Shown: positions 8,520 to 17,111 of the stretch, piece after piece
Numbering within the stretch: position 1 is the first letter of the stretch
Layout of the letters: every line of letters starts with the position of its first letter
Source of the DNA: Deltaproteobacteria bacterium
GTDB lineage: Bacteria; Desulfobacterota; Dissulfuribacteria; Dissulfuribacterales; QOAL01
Assembly (NCBI GenBank): GCA_026995935.1
Contig: JALWNK010000067.1
Coordinates: forward strand, 19,309 to 83,308
DNA length: 64,000 bases
Direction of reading: 5' to 3'
The notes under the pieces: generated by a model
Told to the model about the DNA's origin: nothing
What the model saw: only the letters and a program-made list of their open reading frames with translations
Database searches by the model: none
Translations under genes and position numbers: made by a program

Positions 8520-10400
8520 GTGGGGAAAGACTTTTTTCTTACAAAGGACTCTACTGGAAGGGCGGTTCTTAAAGGGGTAGCAAGTGTAAATGGCAGTGAG
8601 GAGGTGGTCGTCCGGGCAGGCTTTTCAGAAGAAAGGGGTGAAGAAGAGTCTGGAGACGGCCCTATTATTTCCCCTACTTTGATGCTGAACTGGAAAATGA
8701 CTGACCTTTCGGAGCAGGTGCTAAGGGATGTGGCCCTTTGTGAAAAACACCGTTTTGAATCTATATCCGTAAGGTCCTATACCAGAACATTTAACCCGAA
8801 GGTATTGGTGCTTGCCACAGATGGCAACTTTACAAAAGACATTGTTGCCACCTACGGAGGCGTTCTGGAGCTTGTCCCTTTAAGTCTTGATCCGGGCCAC
8901 CCTCCCAAAATCTCACCCAAAGGCTCAGGCCTTTTGGTGGAGTATGAGAGGCCGCTTCCCCTGGACCCTGACCTTTGCACCCTTTGCAGAAGGTGCGTAT
9001 CCGTCTGTGAGGAAGATGCCATAGACAGCTCCCCCATGATCACGCTCGCCAGATGCTCTTTTTGTAATGAGTGTGTAAAAGCGTGTGAGTCTGGGGCCAT
9101 AGACCTTCACAGACTGGAAAAGGTGTCTGTTGAGGCAGATGTTGCCATCATCCATGAGGACTTTCCCTTTGAGATTTCCTCGGAACTTTCATCCCTTTTT
9201 TTTACACCTGCCACTCTTCCTGCGCTCTTTTCCCTCATTGGGGATTTCCAGGTGGAAGAGGCAGTAGTACACAGGGTCGAGTTTTGTGCCTATGAGCCAA
9301 GGCTTGGCATAGGATGCAAGAGGTGTATTTCTGCCTGCAGGCACGGTGCAGTTGTTGCTGGTGAAAGGGGAATTGAGATCCGCCAGGACATGTGCAAGGA
9401 GTGCGGTGCCTGCGTAAGTTGCTGCCCTACAGGGGCCATGGAGTATGATAGATTTCCCTTTTACATTTTCAGGGACTATTTCAGCCGTTTGGACCTTGCT
9501 CCTGGAAGCCAGGTAGTAATCGCTAGTGAGGCCCACCTTAGAAAATTTTGGTGGCAAAATCCTGATGTCAGGTTTGAGAAGGCCTTTTTTATTGAGCACC
9601 CACAGCCTGCCTCCCTTTCCGCCATTCACTTCCTCTATCTCTTTTTAAGAGGTGTTGGCAGGGTAATTATTGTGCCAAATGAAGCCAGCGGGAATGGTTT
9701 ATCAGAAAAAAAGGCCCCAATAGAAGAGCAGGCAGGGCTTGCAAACACCATCTTAAAAGGGCTTTTCCCGAAAATGGCAGACTTTGTGGCCTTTGAGAAC
9801 ATATCCACCCTAAAAAGACGTCTTCAAGACGGAATTTATGAAGAATTGGCACTGAAGGAGATTATGTCTTCTGACCATTTACCTTCAGGAAACAAGAGAG
9901 AGGCCTTAAACGTAATTCTGCATCAGCTTTTTTCAGAAAAAGCTCTTAATGGGCAAAAGGGCCTGGAAATCCAGGAAACAAGAGACTTTGCAGACATTCA
10001 TCTTAAGGATGACTGCTGCCTCTGCTTTTCCTGCCTTAATGTGTGCAGCCAGGATGCCCTTTCTGCCCAGGGTTCCAATGGAGTTGAGCTTGTTTTTGAA
10101 AGGGGAAGGTGCATAAACTGCTCTTCCTGTCAGAGAGTCTGTCCGGAAGAGGCCATAACCCTTGAGCCAGGCCTTTTTCTTGATGACGGATACCTTTCTC
10201 AAAGGATTGTGGCAAGGGATGAGCCTGTTCAGTGCAAAAGGTGTGGAAAGGTCTTTGGCAACAAAAAGGCCTTTGAACGAACCGTGAATATTTTAAGGGA
10301 GTCGGGAAGATATGACAGTGATCAGCTCGATGTCCTTTATCTTTGTGAAGATTGCAGGGCCATAGCCATGCTGGAAGACATATTTGGAGATCTGGGATGA
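8520..10400 (+). CDS. Six-cluster ferredoxin-type Fe-S protein with C-terminal zinc-ribbon-like tail
   Basis: The start is placed at GTG 8520, preceded by AAGGGGGA, which gives 626 residues; the ORF-track start at 8502 lies upstream of that ribosome site and inside the previous gene. Four perfect CxxCxxCxxxC motifs are visible near CTLCRRCVSVC, CSFCNECVKAC, CKECGACVSCC and CINCSSCQRVC. A fifth is CCLCFSCLNVC and a sixth, less regular set is CKRCISAC with an upstream Cys. The C-terminus has CKRCG...CEDC, a probable zinc ribbon. No signal peptide is present, so it should be cytoplasmic. Placed between MTHFR and the formate dehydrogenase genes, it may carry electrons between them. I do not recognise a named family. 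Confidence 0.8.
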   Translation: MGKDFFLTKDSTGRAVLKGVASVNGSEEVVVRAGFSEERGEEESGDGPIISPTLMLNWKMTDLSEQVLRDVALCEKHRFESISVRSYTRTFNPKVLVLATDGNFTKDIVATYGGVLELVPLSLDPGHPPKISPKGSGLLVEYERPLPLDPDLCTLCRRCVSVCEEDAIDSSPMITLARCSFCNECVKACESGAIDLHRLEKVSVEADVAIIHEDFPFEISSELSSLFFTPATLPALFSLIGDFQVEEAVVHRVEFCAYEPRLGIGCKRCISACRHGAVVAGERGIEIRQDMCKECGACVSCCPTGAMEYDRFPFYIFRDYFSRLDLAPGSQVVIASEAHLRKFWWQNPDVRFEKAFFIEHPQPASLSAIHFLYLFLRGVGRVIIVPNEASGNGLSEKKAPIEEQAGLANTILKGLFPKMADFVAFENISTLKRRLQDGIYEELALKEIMSSDHLPSGNKREALNVILHQLFSEKALNGQKGLEIQETRDFADIHLKDDCCLCFSCLNVCSQDALSAQGSNGVELVFERGRCINCSSCQRVCPEEAITLEPGLFLDDGYLSQRIVARDEPVQCKRCGKVFGNKKAFERTVNILRESGRYDSDQLDVLYLCEDCRAIAMLEDIFGDLG

Positions 10401-11017
10401 ATAATACAGTCCAGGATACAGATAGCGCCCGTCTAGTGCTTTACGCCTTTGTTCGTTCTTTTTTTGACTCTCAACCCTCTAAAGAGAAGCACGAGTACTG
10501 GCTTATGCTCCTTGATGCCCTTGGAAGCGGCACAGGGTCAAGGCCCCTTGACGAGGCCCTTTTGGCCCTTAAAACCGCCCTTTCAAGCAGTGAAGTCATA
10601 GACGTTCAGAACGAATACTACGAGCTTTTTGAAAATCCCTTCAGCCCCAACCGAATCCAGCCCTTTTCCTCCTGGTACAAGGATGGGAAAATCATGGGCC
10701 CAAGCCTTGTAAAATTGAGACAGTTGCTCTATAACCTAAATTTAGGGAAGGAAGACAGTTTCAGGGAAACCGAGGATCATTTGGTCTTTTTGATAGACGT
10801 TATAATGCACCTCATTGAAGAGTCTGGCAGACAGGATTGTGAAAACACAGGGGTGCAGGCCAGCATCCTACGGAACTATCTTCTCCCAGTCATAAGGGGC
10901 ATGGAGGAAAAAATGGGGTCCTTGGAAAATTTTACCGTTTACAAGGCAGTCATTTCGGTTGCAAGTGCCTTTCTTGGTCTTGAGGAATGTCTTTTCCCCT
11001 CGGGTGATTCAACTTAA
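10397..11017 (+). CDS. TorD/DmsD-family molybdoenzyme maturation chaperone
   Basis: The start is set at the ATG that overlaps the upstream stop as ATGA, giving 206 residues (MNNTVQDTD...). The helical protein contains NEYYELFENPFSPNRIQPFSSWYKDG, matching the conserved YxxLF...P...SSWY region of TorD-family chaperones. Such proteins bind the Tat signal peptide of a molybdo- or tungstoenzyme and hold it until the cofactor is inserted. The downstream FdhA with its RR signal is the obvious client. Confidence 0.82.
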   Translation: MNNTVQDTDSARLVLYAFVRSFFDSQPSKEKHEYWLMLLDALGSGTGSRPLDEALLALKTALSSSEVIDVQNEYYELFENPFSPNRIQPFSSWYKDGKIMGPSLVKLRQLLYNLNLGKEDSFRETEDHLVFLIDVIMHLIEESGRQDCENTGVQASILRNYLLPVIRGMEEKMGSLENFTVYKAVISVASAFLGLEECLFPSGDST

Positions 11018-11029
11018 AAGGAGGGAATC

Positions 11030-11230
11030 ATGGAAAATCAAAATAAAAGGGAACAACGGCGCTCCTTGATAAAGGGGTTTTTTGCTGCTGGGGCTGCTGC
11101 CGTATTGGGGGCCTCTGCAAGCAAAAAGGCAAGGGCCTCCCAGATGGAGCAGAAAGGGCAAGATAGTGAGGAGATCCTTTACCGGGAGACAGAGGAGTTC
11201 AGGGCCTATTACGATTCCCTTTTGGACTGA
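11030..11230 (+). CDS. Small Tat-signal protein of formate dehydrogenase operons
   Basis: The 66-residue protein begins with a twin-arginine signal: EQRRSLIKGFFAAGAAAVLGASASKKARAS. Only about 25 residues follow, ending YRETEEFRAYYDSLLD. This matches the small formate-dehydrogenase-region Tat target family found upstream of fdhA genes. Its function is unknown; a role in export or assembly of the enzyme is inferred from position. A Shine-Dalgarno AAAGGAGG precedes the ATG. It lies 12 nt after the chaperone and 19 nt before fdhA. Confidence 0.82.
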   Translation: MENQNKREQRRSLIKGFFAAGAAAVLGASASKKARASQMEQKGQDSEEILYRETEEFRAYYDSLLD

Positions 11231-11249
11231 TTGAAAAAGGAGGTTTCAG

Positions 11250-14048
11250 ATGGCTTCCAGAAAGATAACAAAGGCTGGTGGCTCTGAGGGTAGGGGAGTT
11301 GCCACAACTTCTAAGTTTACAATCAATCCCAGGGTTGCAAGGCGTTCTTTCATGAAGATCGCTGCTGCCACTGCGGCCCTGGCCGGTATGAGCCTTGGGC
11401 CAAAGGTGGTTCACGAGCTCAATGCCCAGGAGAAAAAGGAGGCATACCCGGGTTCCAAGATGGTGCGAACGGTATGTACCCACTGTGCCGTAGGCTGCGG
11501 CATAAAGGCCCAGGTGCAAAACGGCTTATGGGTGCGCCAGGAAGTGGCCTCGGATCATCCTGTTTCACGAGGTGGCCACTGCTGCAAGGGGGCAGGCGCC
11601 ATAGACATGGTGACAAGTGAGAAGCGCCTCACCTCTCCCATGAAAAGGGTCAACGGAAAATGGCAGAAGATATCCTGGGAGCAGGCCCTTGACGAGGTGT
11701 GTGGAAAGCTTCTTGACATAAGAAAAAAGGACGGCCCCGATGCTGTACACTGGAATGGCAGCGCCAAGGTCTCAAACGAGATGGCCTATTTGCAAAGGAA
11801 GCTTGCCGCCTTCTGGGGGACCAACAACATAGACCATCAGGCCCGAATATGACACTCCACCACGGTGGCAGGTGTCGCCAACACATGGGGTTACGGGGCA
11901 ATGACAAACAGCATGAACGACATTCGCCATTCAAAGCTCGTCTTCATGCTTGGTTCAAATGCCGCAGAGGCCCATCCAGTGGCCATGCAGCACATACTTT
12001 ACGCAAAAGAGGTGAATAACGCACCTCTCATCGTTGTTGACCCTCGTTTTACAAAGCTTGCCGCAAAGGCCACGGATTACGTACGCATCCGTCCAGGCAC
12101 GGATACGGCCTTTGTCATGGGCCTTGTGAATGAGATAGTCACAAACGGCTGGCACGACAAGGATTTCATTAGAAAGCGGGTGGCCGGCTTTCCTGAAATG
12201 TGCGAGATTGCAAAGCACTACACACCGGAGGTGGTGGAAGACATAACCGGAATCCCTGCCTCTGAGGTGAAGAGGATAGCAAAGCTCCTTGCCACCCATA
12301 GGCCTGGCACGGTTGTCTGGTGCATGGGCGCAACCCAGCACTCCATAGGTTCCAGCAACACCAGGGCACTTTGCATTCTCCAGCTCGTTCTCGGAAATAT
12401 GGGGGTTTCAGGTGGTGGAACCAACATCTTCCGGGGCCACGACAACGTCCAGGGCGCAACGGACATGTGCGTGCTCTCCCATTCCCTGCCAGCCTATTAC
12501 GGCATAAAGGACGGTTCCTGGAAGCACTGGTGCAGGGTTTGGGACGTGGATTACGAGTGGATGAAGTCCCGCTTTCACAGCAAGGAGTACATGAACAAAA
12601 AGGGGTTCACCCTTGCCCGCTGGTACCAGGGGGTCATCCAGGAGGACAAGATAAGCCAGTACACGCCAATAAAGGCGGTGGTGTTCTGGGGATGCGCATC
12701 AAATTCCCAGTCCCAGTACCACAAGCTGAAAAAGGCCCTGGATAAGCTGGATCTCGTGGTGATAATCGATCCTTTTCCCACAATGACTGCAGCGGCCTGC
12801 GAAAAGGACAACGTTTACCTCTTGCCCTCGTCCAGCCAGTACGAGACAGAGGGAAGCGTCACCTCGAGTTCACGCCAGATACAGTGGAGGTTCAAGGTAG
12901 TGGACCCTGTCCATGACTCAAGGGACGACTACTGGATCATGGGCCAGATGGTCAAGCGTTTTGGTTTTCACGACAAGTTCTACAAGAACATAAAAAAGGT
13001 TCCAGACGACATTACAAGGGAGCTTTGCAAGGGTTCCCTCACCATTGGCTACAATGGCGCACTTCCTGAGCGGATAAAGAAACACACCCTTCACTGGGAG
13101 ACCTTTGACGTGGACAGTCTCCAGGCAAAGGGCGGACCGTGTGACGGCGAGTACTACGGGCTTCCGTGGCCCTGTTGGACCGAGACCCATCCGGGAACGC
13201 CAATTTTATACGACATCTCAAAGCCTGTGGCCAAGGGAGGCCTGCCCTTCAGGGCGCGTTTTGGCACAGAGCATACCTACTGGAACGGCAGGAAGGAGAA
13301 TCTACTGGCCGCCCCTGGCGTATACAATCCGGGAAGCCAGGTAAAGGGAGGATATCCTGAGTTCAAGGATATCGTGCCTGGGACCAACTGGAAGACAGAT
13401 CTTTCTCAAAAGACTATAAAGGTCGCCATTTCAAGGGGAATGGCCCCCTTTGGAAATGCCAGGGCAAGGTGCGTGTGCTGGAATTTTCCAGACCAGGTGC
13501 CTGTCCACAGGGAGCCCCTTCACTCCCCAAGGCCCGATCTCATTGCAAAGTATCCGACATATCCGGACAAGAAGGAGCAGTACAGGGTCTATACCAGGTT
13601 CAAGAGCGAGCAGAAACCGGAGCTTGTCAAGAACTTCCCTTACGTCCTAATTACTGGAAGGATGGTGGAGCACATGGGAGGTGGTGCGGAAACCAGGAGC
13701 AACAAGTACCTGGCAGAGCTTGCTCCAAAGATGTATGCAGAGATAAGCACCCGTCTTGCCAACAACCTTGGCATAAGGGACGGTGACATGATGTGGATAG
13801 AATCCCCTGAACAGGGCAAGGTGAAGGTCATGGCAAGGGTTACAGATCGCGTTGACGACAAGACCATCTTCATGCCCTTCCACTTTGGAGGCATGTTCAT
13901 GGGCCAGGACCTTTCCGGAAACTATCCCAAGGGTCACGAACCCTACTGTATAGGCGAGCCTGCCAACATCTGCACCAACTACGGCTATGACATCGTCACC
14001 CAGATACAGGGGACAAAGGAAGGGCTTTGCCAGGTGAAAAAGGCCTGA
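11250..14048 (+). CDS. fdhA: Formate dehydrogenase catalytic subunit, selenocysteine-containing
   Basis: The ORF track splits this gene at a TGA (11850-11852). The frame is unchanged across it, and the flanking residues [28 protein letters not shown] match the active-site Sec of FdnG-type enzymes, so 932 residues are read through. The N-terminus has a Tat signal ([16 protein letters not shown]), placing the enzyme in the periplasm. The [4Fe-4S] site is [14 protein letters not shown], and bis-MGD binding is supported by [17 protein letters not shown] and the C-terminal [18 protein letters not shown]. It oxidises formate to CO2, passing electrons to FdhB and the cytochrome b. A strong AAAAAGGAGG site precedes the ATG. 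Confidence 0.96.
11853..11890 (+). promoter_or_regulatory. Putative bacterial SECIS hairpin in fdhA
   Basis: Directly after the UGA, TGGC and GCCA (11866-11869/11877-11880) can form a short stem with a loop AGGTGTC. The loop GGU lies about 19 nt after the UGA, the same position as the GGU of E. coli fdhF SECIS. An alternative outer pairing of GACAC with GTGTC is also possible. This would recruit SelB for Sec insertion. The fold is assigned by eye. Confidence 0.6.
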
Positions 14049-14070
14049 TACAGGGGCAGGAGGTTAAAAA

Positions 14071-14652
14071 ATGGCAAGAATGAAATTCCTGTGTGATATA
14101 GAGCGCTGCATTGACTGTAAGGGCTGCGTGATTGCCTGCAAGGAAGGAAACGGTGTCCCTGTAGGCATAAACCGCAGGCGTGTTATCACCATCAACCAGG
14201 GAAAGCCCGGTGAAAGGAGCATTTCCATTGCATGCATGCACTGCTCGGATGCCCCGTGTATTGCTGTCTGCCCTGTGAGTGCTTTGTACCAGAGGGATGA
14301 CGGTATCGTGCTGGTGAACAAGGATGTGTGCATTGGATGCGGCTACTGTTTTATCGCCTGCCCCTTTGGGGTGCCCCAGTTTCCCAAGGGCGACACCTTT
14401 GGAAAGCGCGGGGTCATGGACAAATGCACCTTCTGCGCAGGCGGGCCTGCCCCGAACTTCAGCGAGAAGGAGCGGAGGCTCTACGGGCAGAACAGGATAG
14501 CAGAGGGCAAGGTGCCCCTTTGCGCTGCAATGTGTTCCACCAAGGCCCTTCTTGCAGGAGATGGCGACAAGATTGCGCGAATATTTCAGGAAAGGGTAGC
14601 AAGGAGGGGTACAGGAGCAAAGGCCCCTGGCTGGTCAACTGCCTATAAGTAG
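14071..14652 (+). CDS. fdhB: Formate dehydrogenase iron-sulfur (beta) subunit
   Basis: The 193-residue ferredoxin-like protein has four cluster motifs in the DMSO-reductase-family beta-subunit order: CIDCKGCVIAC, CMHCSDAPCIAVC, CIGCGYCFIAC, and CTFC paired with a later CAAMC. It relays electrons from FdhA to the membrane cytochrome b. It has no signal peptide and would be co-exported with FdhA through the Tat pathway. It lacks the C-terminal membrane helix seen in E. coli FdnH, as usual for short FdhB proteins. The gene starts 22 nt after fdhA and is followed 15 nt later by the gamma subunit. Confidence 0.92.
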   Translation: MARMKFLCDIERCIDCKGCVIACKEGNGVPVGINRRRVITINQGKPGERSISIACMHCSDAPCIAVCPVSALYQRDDGIVLVNKDVCIGCGYCFIACPFGVPQFPKGDTFGKRGVMDKCTFCAGGPAPNFSEKERRLYGQNRIAEGKVPLCAAMCSTKALLAGDGDKIARIFQERVARRGTGAKAPGWSTAYK

Positions 14653-14667
14653 GCAGGAGGTAGCGGC

Positions 14668-15540
14668 ATGAAGACATCACGCTGGATGGAAGTGGTGAAT
14701 CTATGCCTCCTTTTCTGTTTTCTGGGCGGGGGGCTTGCCTATGGCGCTGAAATGCTTCTTAGGGGCTTTGGTGCCATATCCACGGTGCAGGCCTTCAAGG
14801 AGTTTGGCGTGGTGGTGTCCCCCCACTGGCAGGCCTATGCAGAGGATTTCATCTCCTTTGTAAACGGGGTGGGCAGGCTTTACTTGCCGGTAATTGTGGG
14901 CGTTCCCCTTGTCTTTCTCATCCACTTTGTCGCAGTAGGCCCCAAGGGCTTTGAACACAAGGGCAGGAGAATCTCCTTCTATGGCCTGTTTACCCGCTTT
15001 CTTCACTGGATGTGCGCAATCTTCTTCTCACTCGTTGTGGTGAGCGGGATCATGGTGCTCTTTGCAAAGGCCCTTGGAGGCGGAAGTCTTGTGCTTTCTG
15101 CCAGAGGCGTTCATCTTTTTTGCGCCTATGGATTCATGGTCTTTGCGGCTCCACTCTTTCTCATCTGGTTAAAGGACATGTTTCCCGCTCCCTATGACAT
15201 CAAATGGCTCCTTTGCGGTGGAGGCTACCTTTCAAAAAAGAAGGTGGAGGTGCCGGCAGGCAAGTTTAACCTTGGTCAAAAGATGTGGTTCTGGCTTGCC
15301 TTTGTGGGCGGGGCAGTGATGTTTTACACGGGCTACGTGGTAAGTGGCCTTTCACTGCCGCAGGCCCAGATTGCAGGATACATCAAGATACATCTCATTC
15401 TAGGCCTCTTTCTAGTGGCGCTGTTTATAACCCATCTCTACATGTCCCTTTTTGCCGTAAAAGGTTCCTTAAAGAGCATGATTTCAGGCTACAAGTGGGA
15501 GGAAGAGGTAAGGGTGCTTCACAGCAGGATGCTCAAGTAG
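14668..15540 (+). CDS. Formate dehydrogenase cytochrome b (gamma) subunit
   Basis: The 290-residue integral membrane protein has an N-terminal hydrophobic segment with a periplasmic region after it, then four core helices. Histidines suited to haem b ligation are seen in FTRFLHWMCAIFFS, ARGVHLFCAYGF and IKIHLILGLFLVALFITHLYMS. This is the FdnI/FdoI pattern. It anchors the dehydrogenase to the membrane and passes electrons to menaquinone. It ends the fdhA-B-gamma set and is followed after 33 nt by a NamZ-like gene on the same strand. Confidence 0.9.
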   Translation: MKTSRWMEVVNLCLLFCFLGGGLAYGAEMLLRGFGAISTVQAFKEFGVVVSPHWQAYAEDFISFVNGVGRLYLPVIVGVPLVFLIHFVAVGPKGFEHKGRRISFYGLFTRFLHWMCAIFFSLVVVSGIMVLFAKALGGGSLVLSARGVHLFCAYGFMVFAAPLFLIWLKDMFPAPYDIKWLLCGGGYLSKKKVEVPAGKFNLGQKMWFWLAFVGGAVMFYTGYVVSGLSLPQAQIAGYIKIHLILGLFLVALFITHLYMSLFAVKGSLKSMISGYKWEEEVRVLHSRMLK

Positions 15541-15573
15541 TTGCCTGCCTCCTTAAAGGGACTGGAATTTTAG

Positions 15574-16743
15574 ATGCCAGCAGTTTCAACCGGCCTTGAA
15601 TGCTTTATTAGTAACAGGCCTTCCTGGGCAAGGGGCAGAAGGCTAGGCCTCCTTTGTAACCAGGCCTCTGTGGATGCAAGGCTAAGGCACGCTCGCTTAC
15701 TAGTTGATGAGGCCTTCCCGGGAAGTCTAAAGGCCGTTTTCAGCCCGCAACACGGCCTATTTTCTGAAAAACAGGACAACATGAAGGAGTCTGAGGATCT
15801 TTTGGATGAGCGACTCAAGATTCCTGTCTTCAGTCTCTACAGTGATAAAAGGGCTCCAACCAGGCGGCAGCTTGAAGGCATTGATCTTCTCTTAATCGAT
15901 CTTCAGGACTGCGGAACAAGGGTTTATACCTACATCTGGACAATGCTTCTTGCCATGAGGGCCTGTGCAAAAAATGGTGTTTCAGTGGCCGTTCTTGACA
16001 GGCCAAACCCCATAGGGGGCGAGGATGTGGAGGGGAACCTGCTTGAAAGTGAGCTCTTTTCCTTTGTGGGCATGGCACGGATCCCCATGAGACACGGCAT
16101 GACCATCTGTGAGCTTGCAAGTTTTTTCAAAGAAAGCGAAAAGCTCGATCTGGAACTTCATCTGGTTTCAATGGATGGCTGGAAAAGAAACATGTACTTT
16201 GATGACACAGGCCTTCCCTGGGTCCTTCCATCTCCAAACATGCCTCGGCTGGAGACGGCCCTGGTGTATCCAGGCCAGGTGATACTTGAAGGGACCAATC
16301 TTTCAGAGGGCAGGGGGACAACCCTTCCCTTTGAGATATTTGGAGCCCCTTATCTTAATGACAGGCTTGTTGAAGAACATTTCAAGGGGCTTGATGGCGG
16401 AAGACTTCGCTACCAATCCTTTGAACCCACCTTTAACAAGTGGCATGGCCACAGTTGCAGGGGCTTTCAGATACATGTCACAGACCGAAGGCGTTTCCGC
16501 CCCTACCGCTTCACCCTTAACCTTCTCTCCCTGCTGAGCAGGGTCCAGAAGGAGCAGTTTTCATGGACCCCTCCGCCATATGAATACGATTTCTGGAACC
16601 TTCCGGCAGACCTCATCATGGGAAGCAGGAAGGTAAGAAGAATGGTGGAAGAGGGTGTGGAAATGGAGGATTTTGACCAGGTTTTGTCAGAAGATGAGGC
16701 CTTTTTCCTCAAGATGAGACAGAAGTTTTTGATGTACGCCTGA
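15574..16743 (+). CDS. DUF1343 / NamZ-like exo-N-acetylmuramidase family protein
   Basis: The 389-residue protein has the DUF1343 hallmarks: LLCNQASVDARLRH, VFSPQHGLFSEKQD, LLIDLQDCGTRVYTYIWTM, LDRPNPIGG, GTNLSEGRGTTLPFEIFGAP, and WHGHSCRGFQIHVTDR. Characterised NamZ proteins release terminal MurNAc from peptidoglycan fragments. No signal peptide is visible, so a cytoplasmic recycling role is inferred. It follows the formate dehydrogenase genes on the same strand but has no evident functional link to them, and it is immediately convergent with the MoaE-like gene (stop codons abut). Confidence 0.85.
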   Translation: MPAVSTGLECFISNRPSWARGRRLGLLCNQASVDARLRHARLLVDEAFPGSLKAVFSPQHGLFSEKQDNMKESEDLLDERLKIPVFSLYSDKRAPTRRQLEGIDLLLIDLQDCGTRVYTYIWTMLLAMRACAKNGVSVAVLDRPNPIGGEDVEGNLLESELFSFVGMARIPMRHGMTICELASFFKESEKLDLELHLVSMDGWKRNMYFDDTGLPWVLPSPNMPRLETALVYPGQVILEGTNLSEGRGTTLPFEIFGAPYLNDRLVEEHFKGLDGGRLRYQSFEPTFNKWHGHSCRGFQIHVTDRRRFRPYRFTLNLLSLLSRVQKEQFSWTPPPYEYDFWNLPADLIMGSRKVRRMVEEGVEMEDFDQVLSEDEAFFLKMRQKFLMYA

Positions 16744-17094
16744 CTAAGGCCGCTCCTTTTTCCTGGTAACCTCCTTTTTTATCCGGTTGAGGCAATGGGT
16801 GAGGGCGGAGATGACGTTTTCCCGATAGTCTCCTGCTATCCCAAGAAGCATCACGTCATCCCCCTTTTCCAGATGCCCCTGGCTTATCTCCACCTCGGCG
16901 GCAAGAACCCCGGGAAGACCCCTTGTCTCATCCATTATCTCCGAGAGCCTTTCAAAGTCCACCACCATCTCAAGGCTTGAGCAAGGGCTTCCATCCCTTG
17001 AATATTCCCTTACAAGGCCGTTGTGAATAAGGATCATCCCAGCCTTTGTGCCGGCCTTTTCCTTTAGCCTTTTCCTGAATCCTTCTATATCCAT
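16744..17094 (-). CDS. MoaE-like molybdopterin synthase large-subunit homologue
   Basis: The 116-residue protein follows the MoaE pattern: ILIHNGLVREYSRDG near the N-terminus, then LPGVLAAEVEISQGHLEKGDDVMLLGIAGDYRENVISALTHCLNRIKKEV. The C-terminal IWKKE segment of MoaE is degenerate, so catalytic activity in molybdopterin synthesis is not certain. It lies 17 nt downstream of an AOR gene on the same strand, where a role in tungstopterin supply or handling would make sense. A divergent, non-catalytic relative is the main alternative. Confidence 0.7.
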   Translation of the reverse strand: MDIEGFRKRLKEKAGTKAGMILIHNGLVREYSRDGSPCSSLEMVVDFERLSEIMDETRGLPGVLAAEVEISQGHLEKGDDVMLLGIAGDYRENVISALTHCLNRIKKEVTRKKERP

Positions 17095-17111
17095 AGTTTC
17101 TGGCCTCCTTT

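Noticed and set aside
11850-11852. Frameshift or nonsense mutation splitting fdhA
   Set aside because: The TGA lies at the active-site Sec position with the same frame on both sides, so selenocysteine is the better reading.
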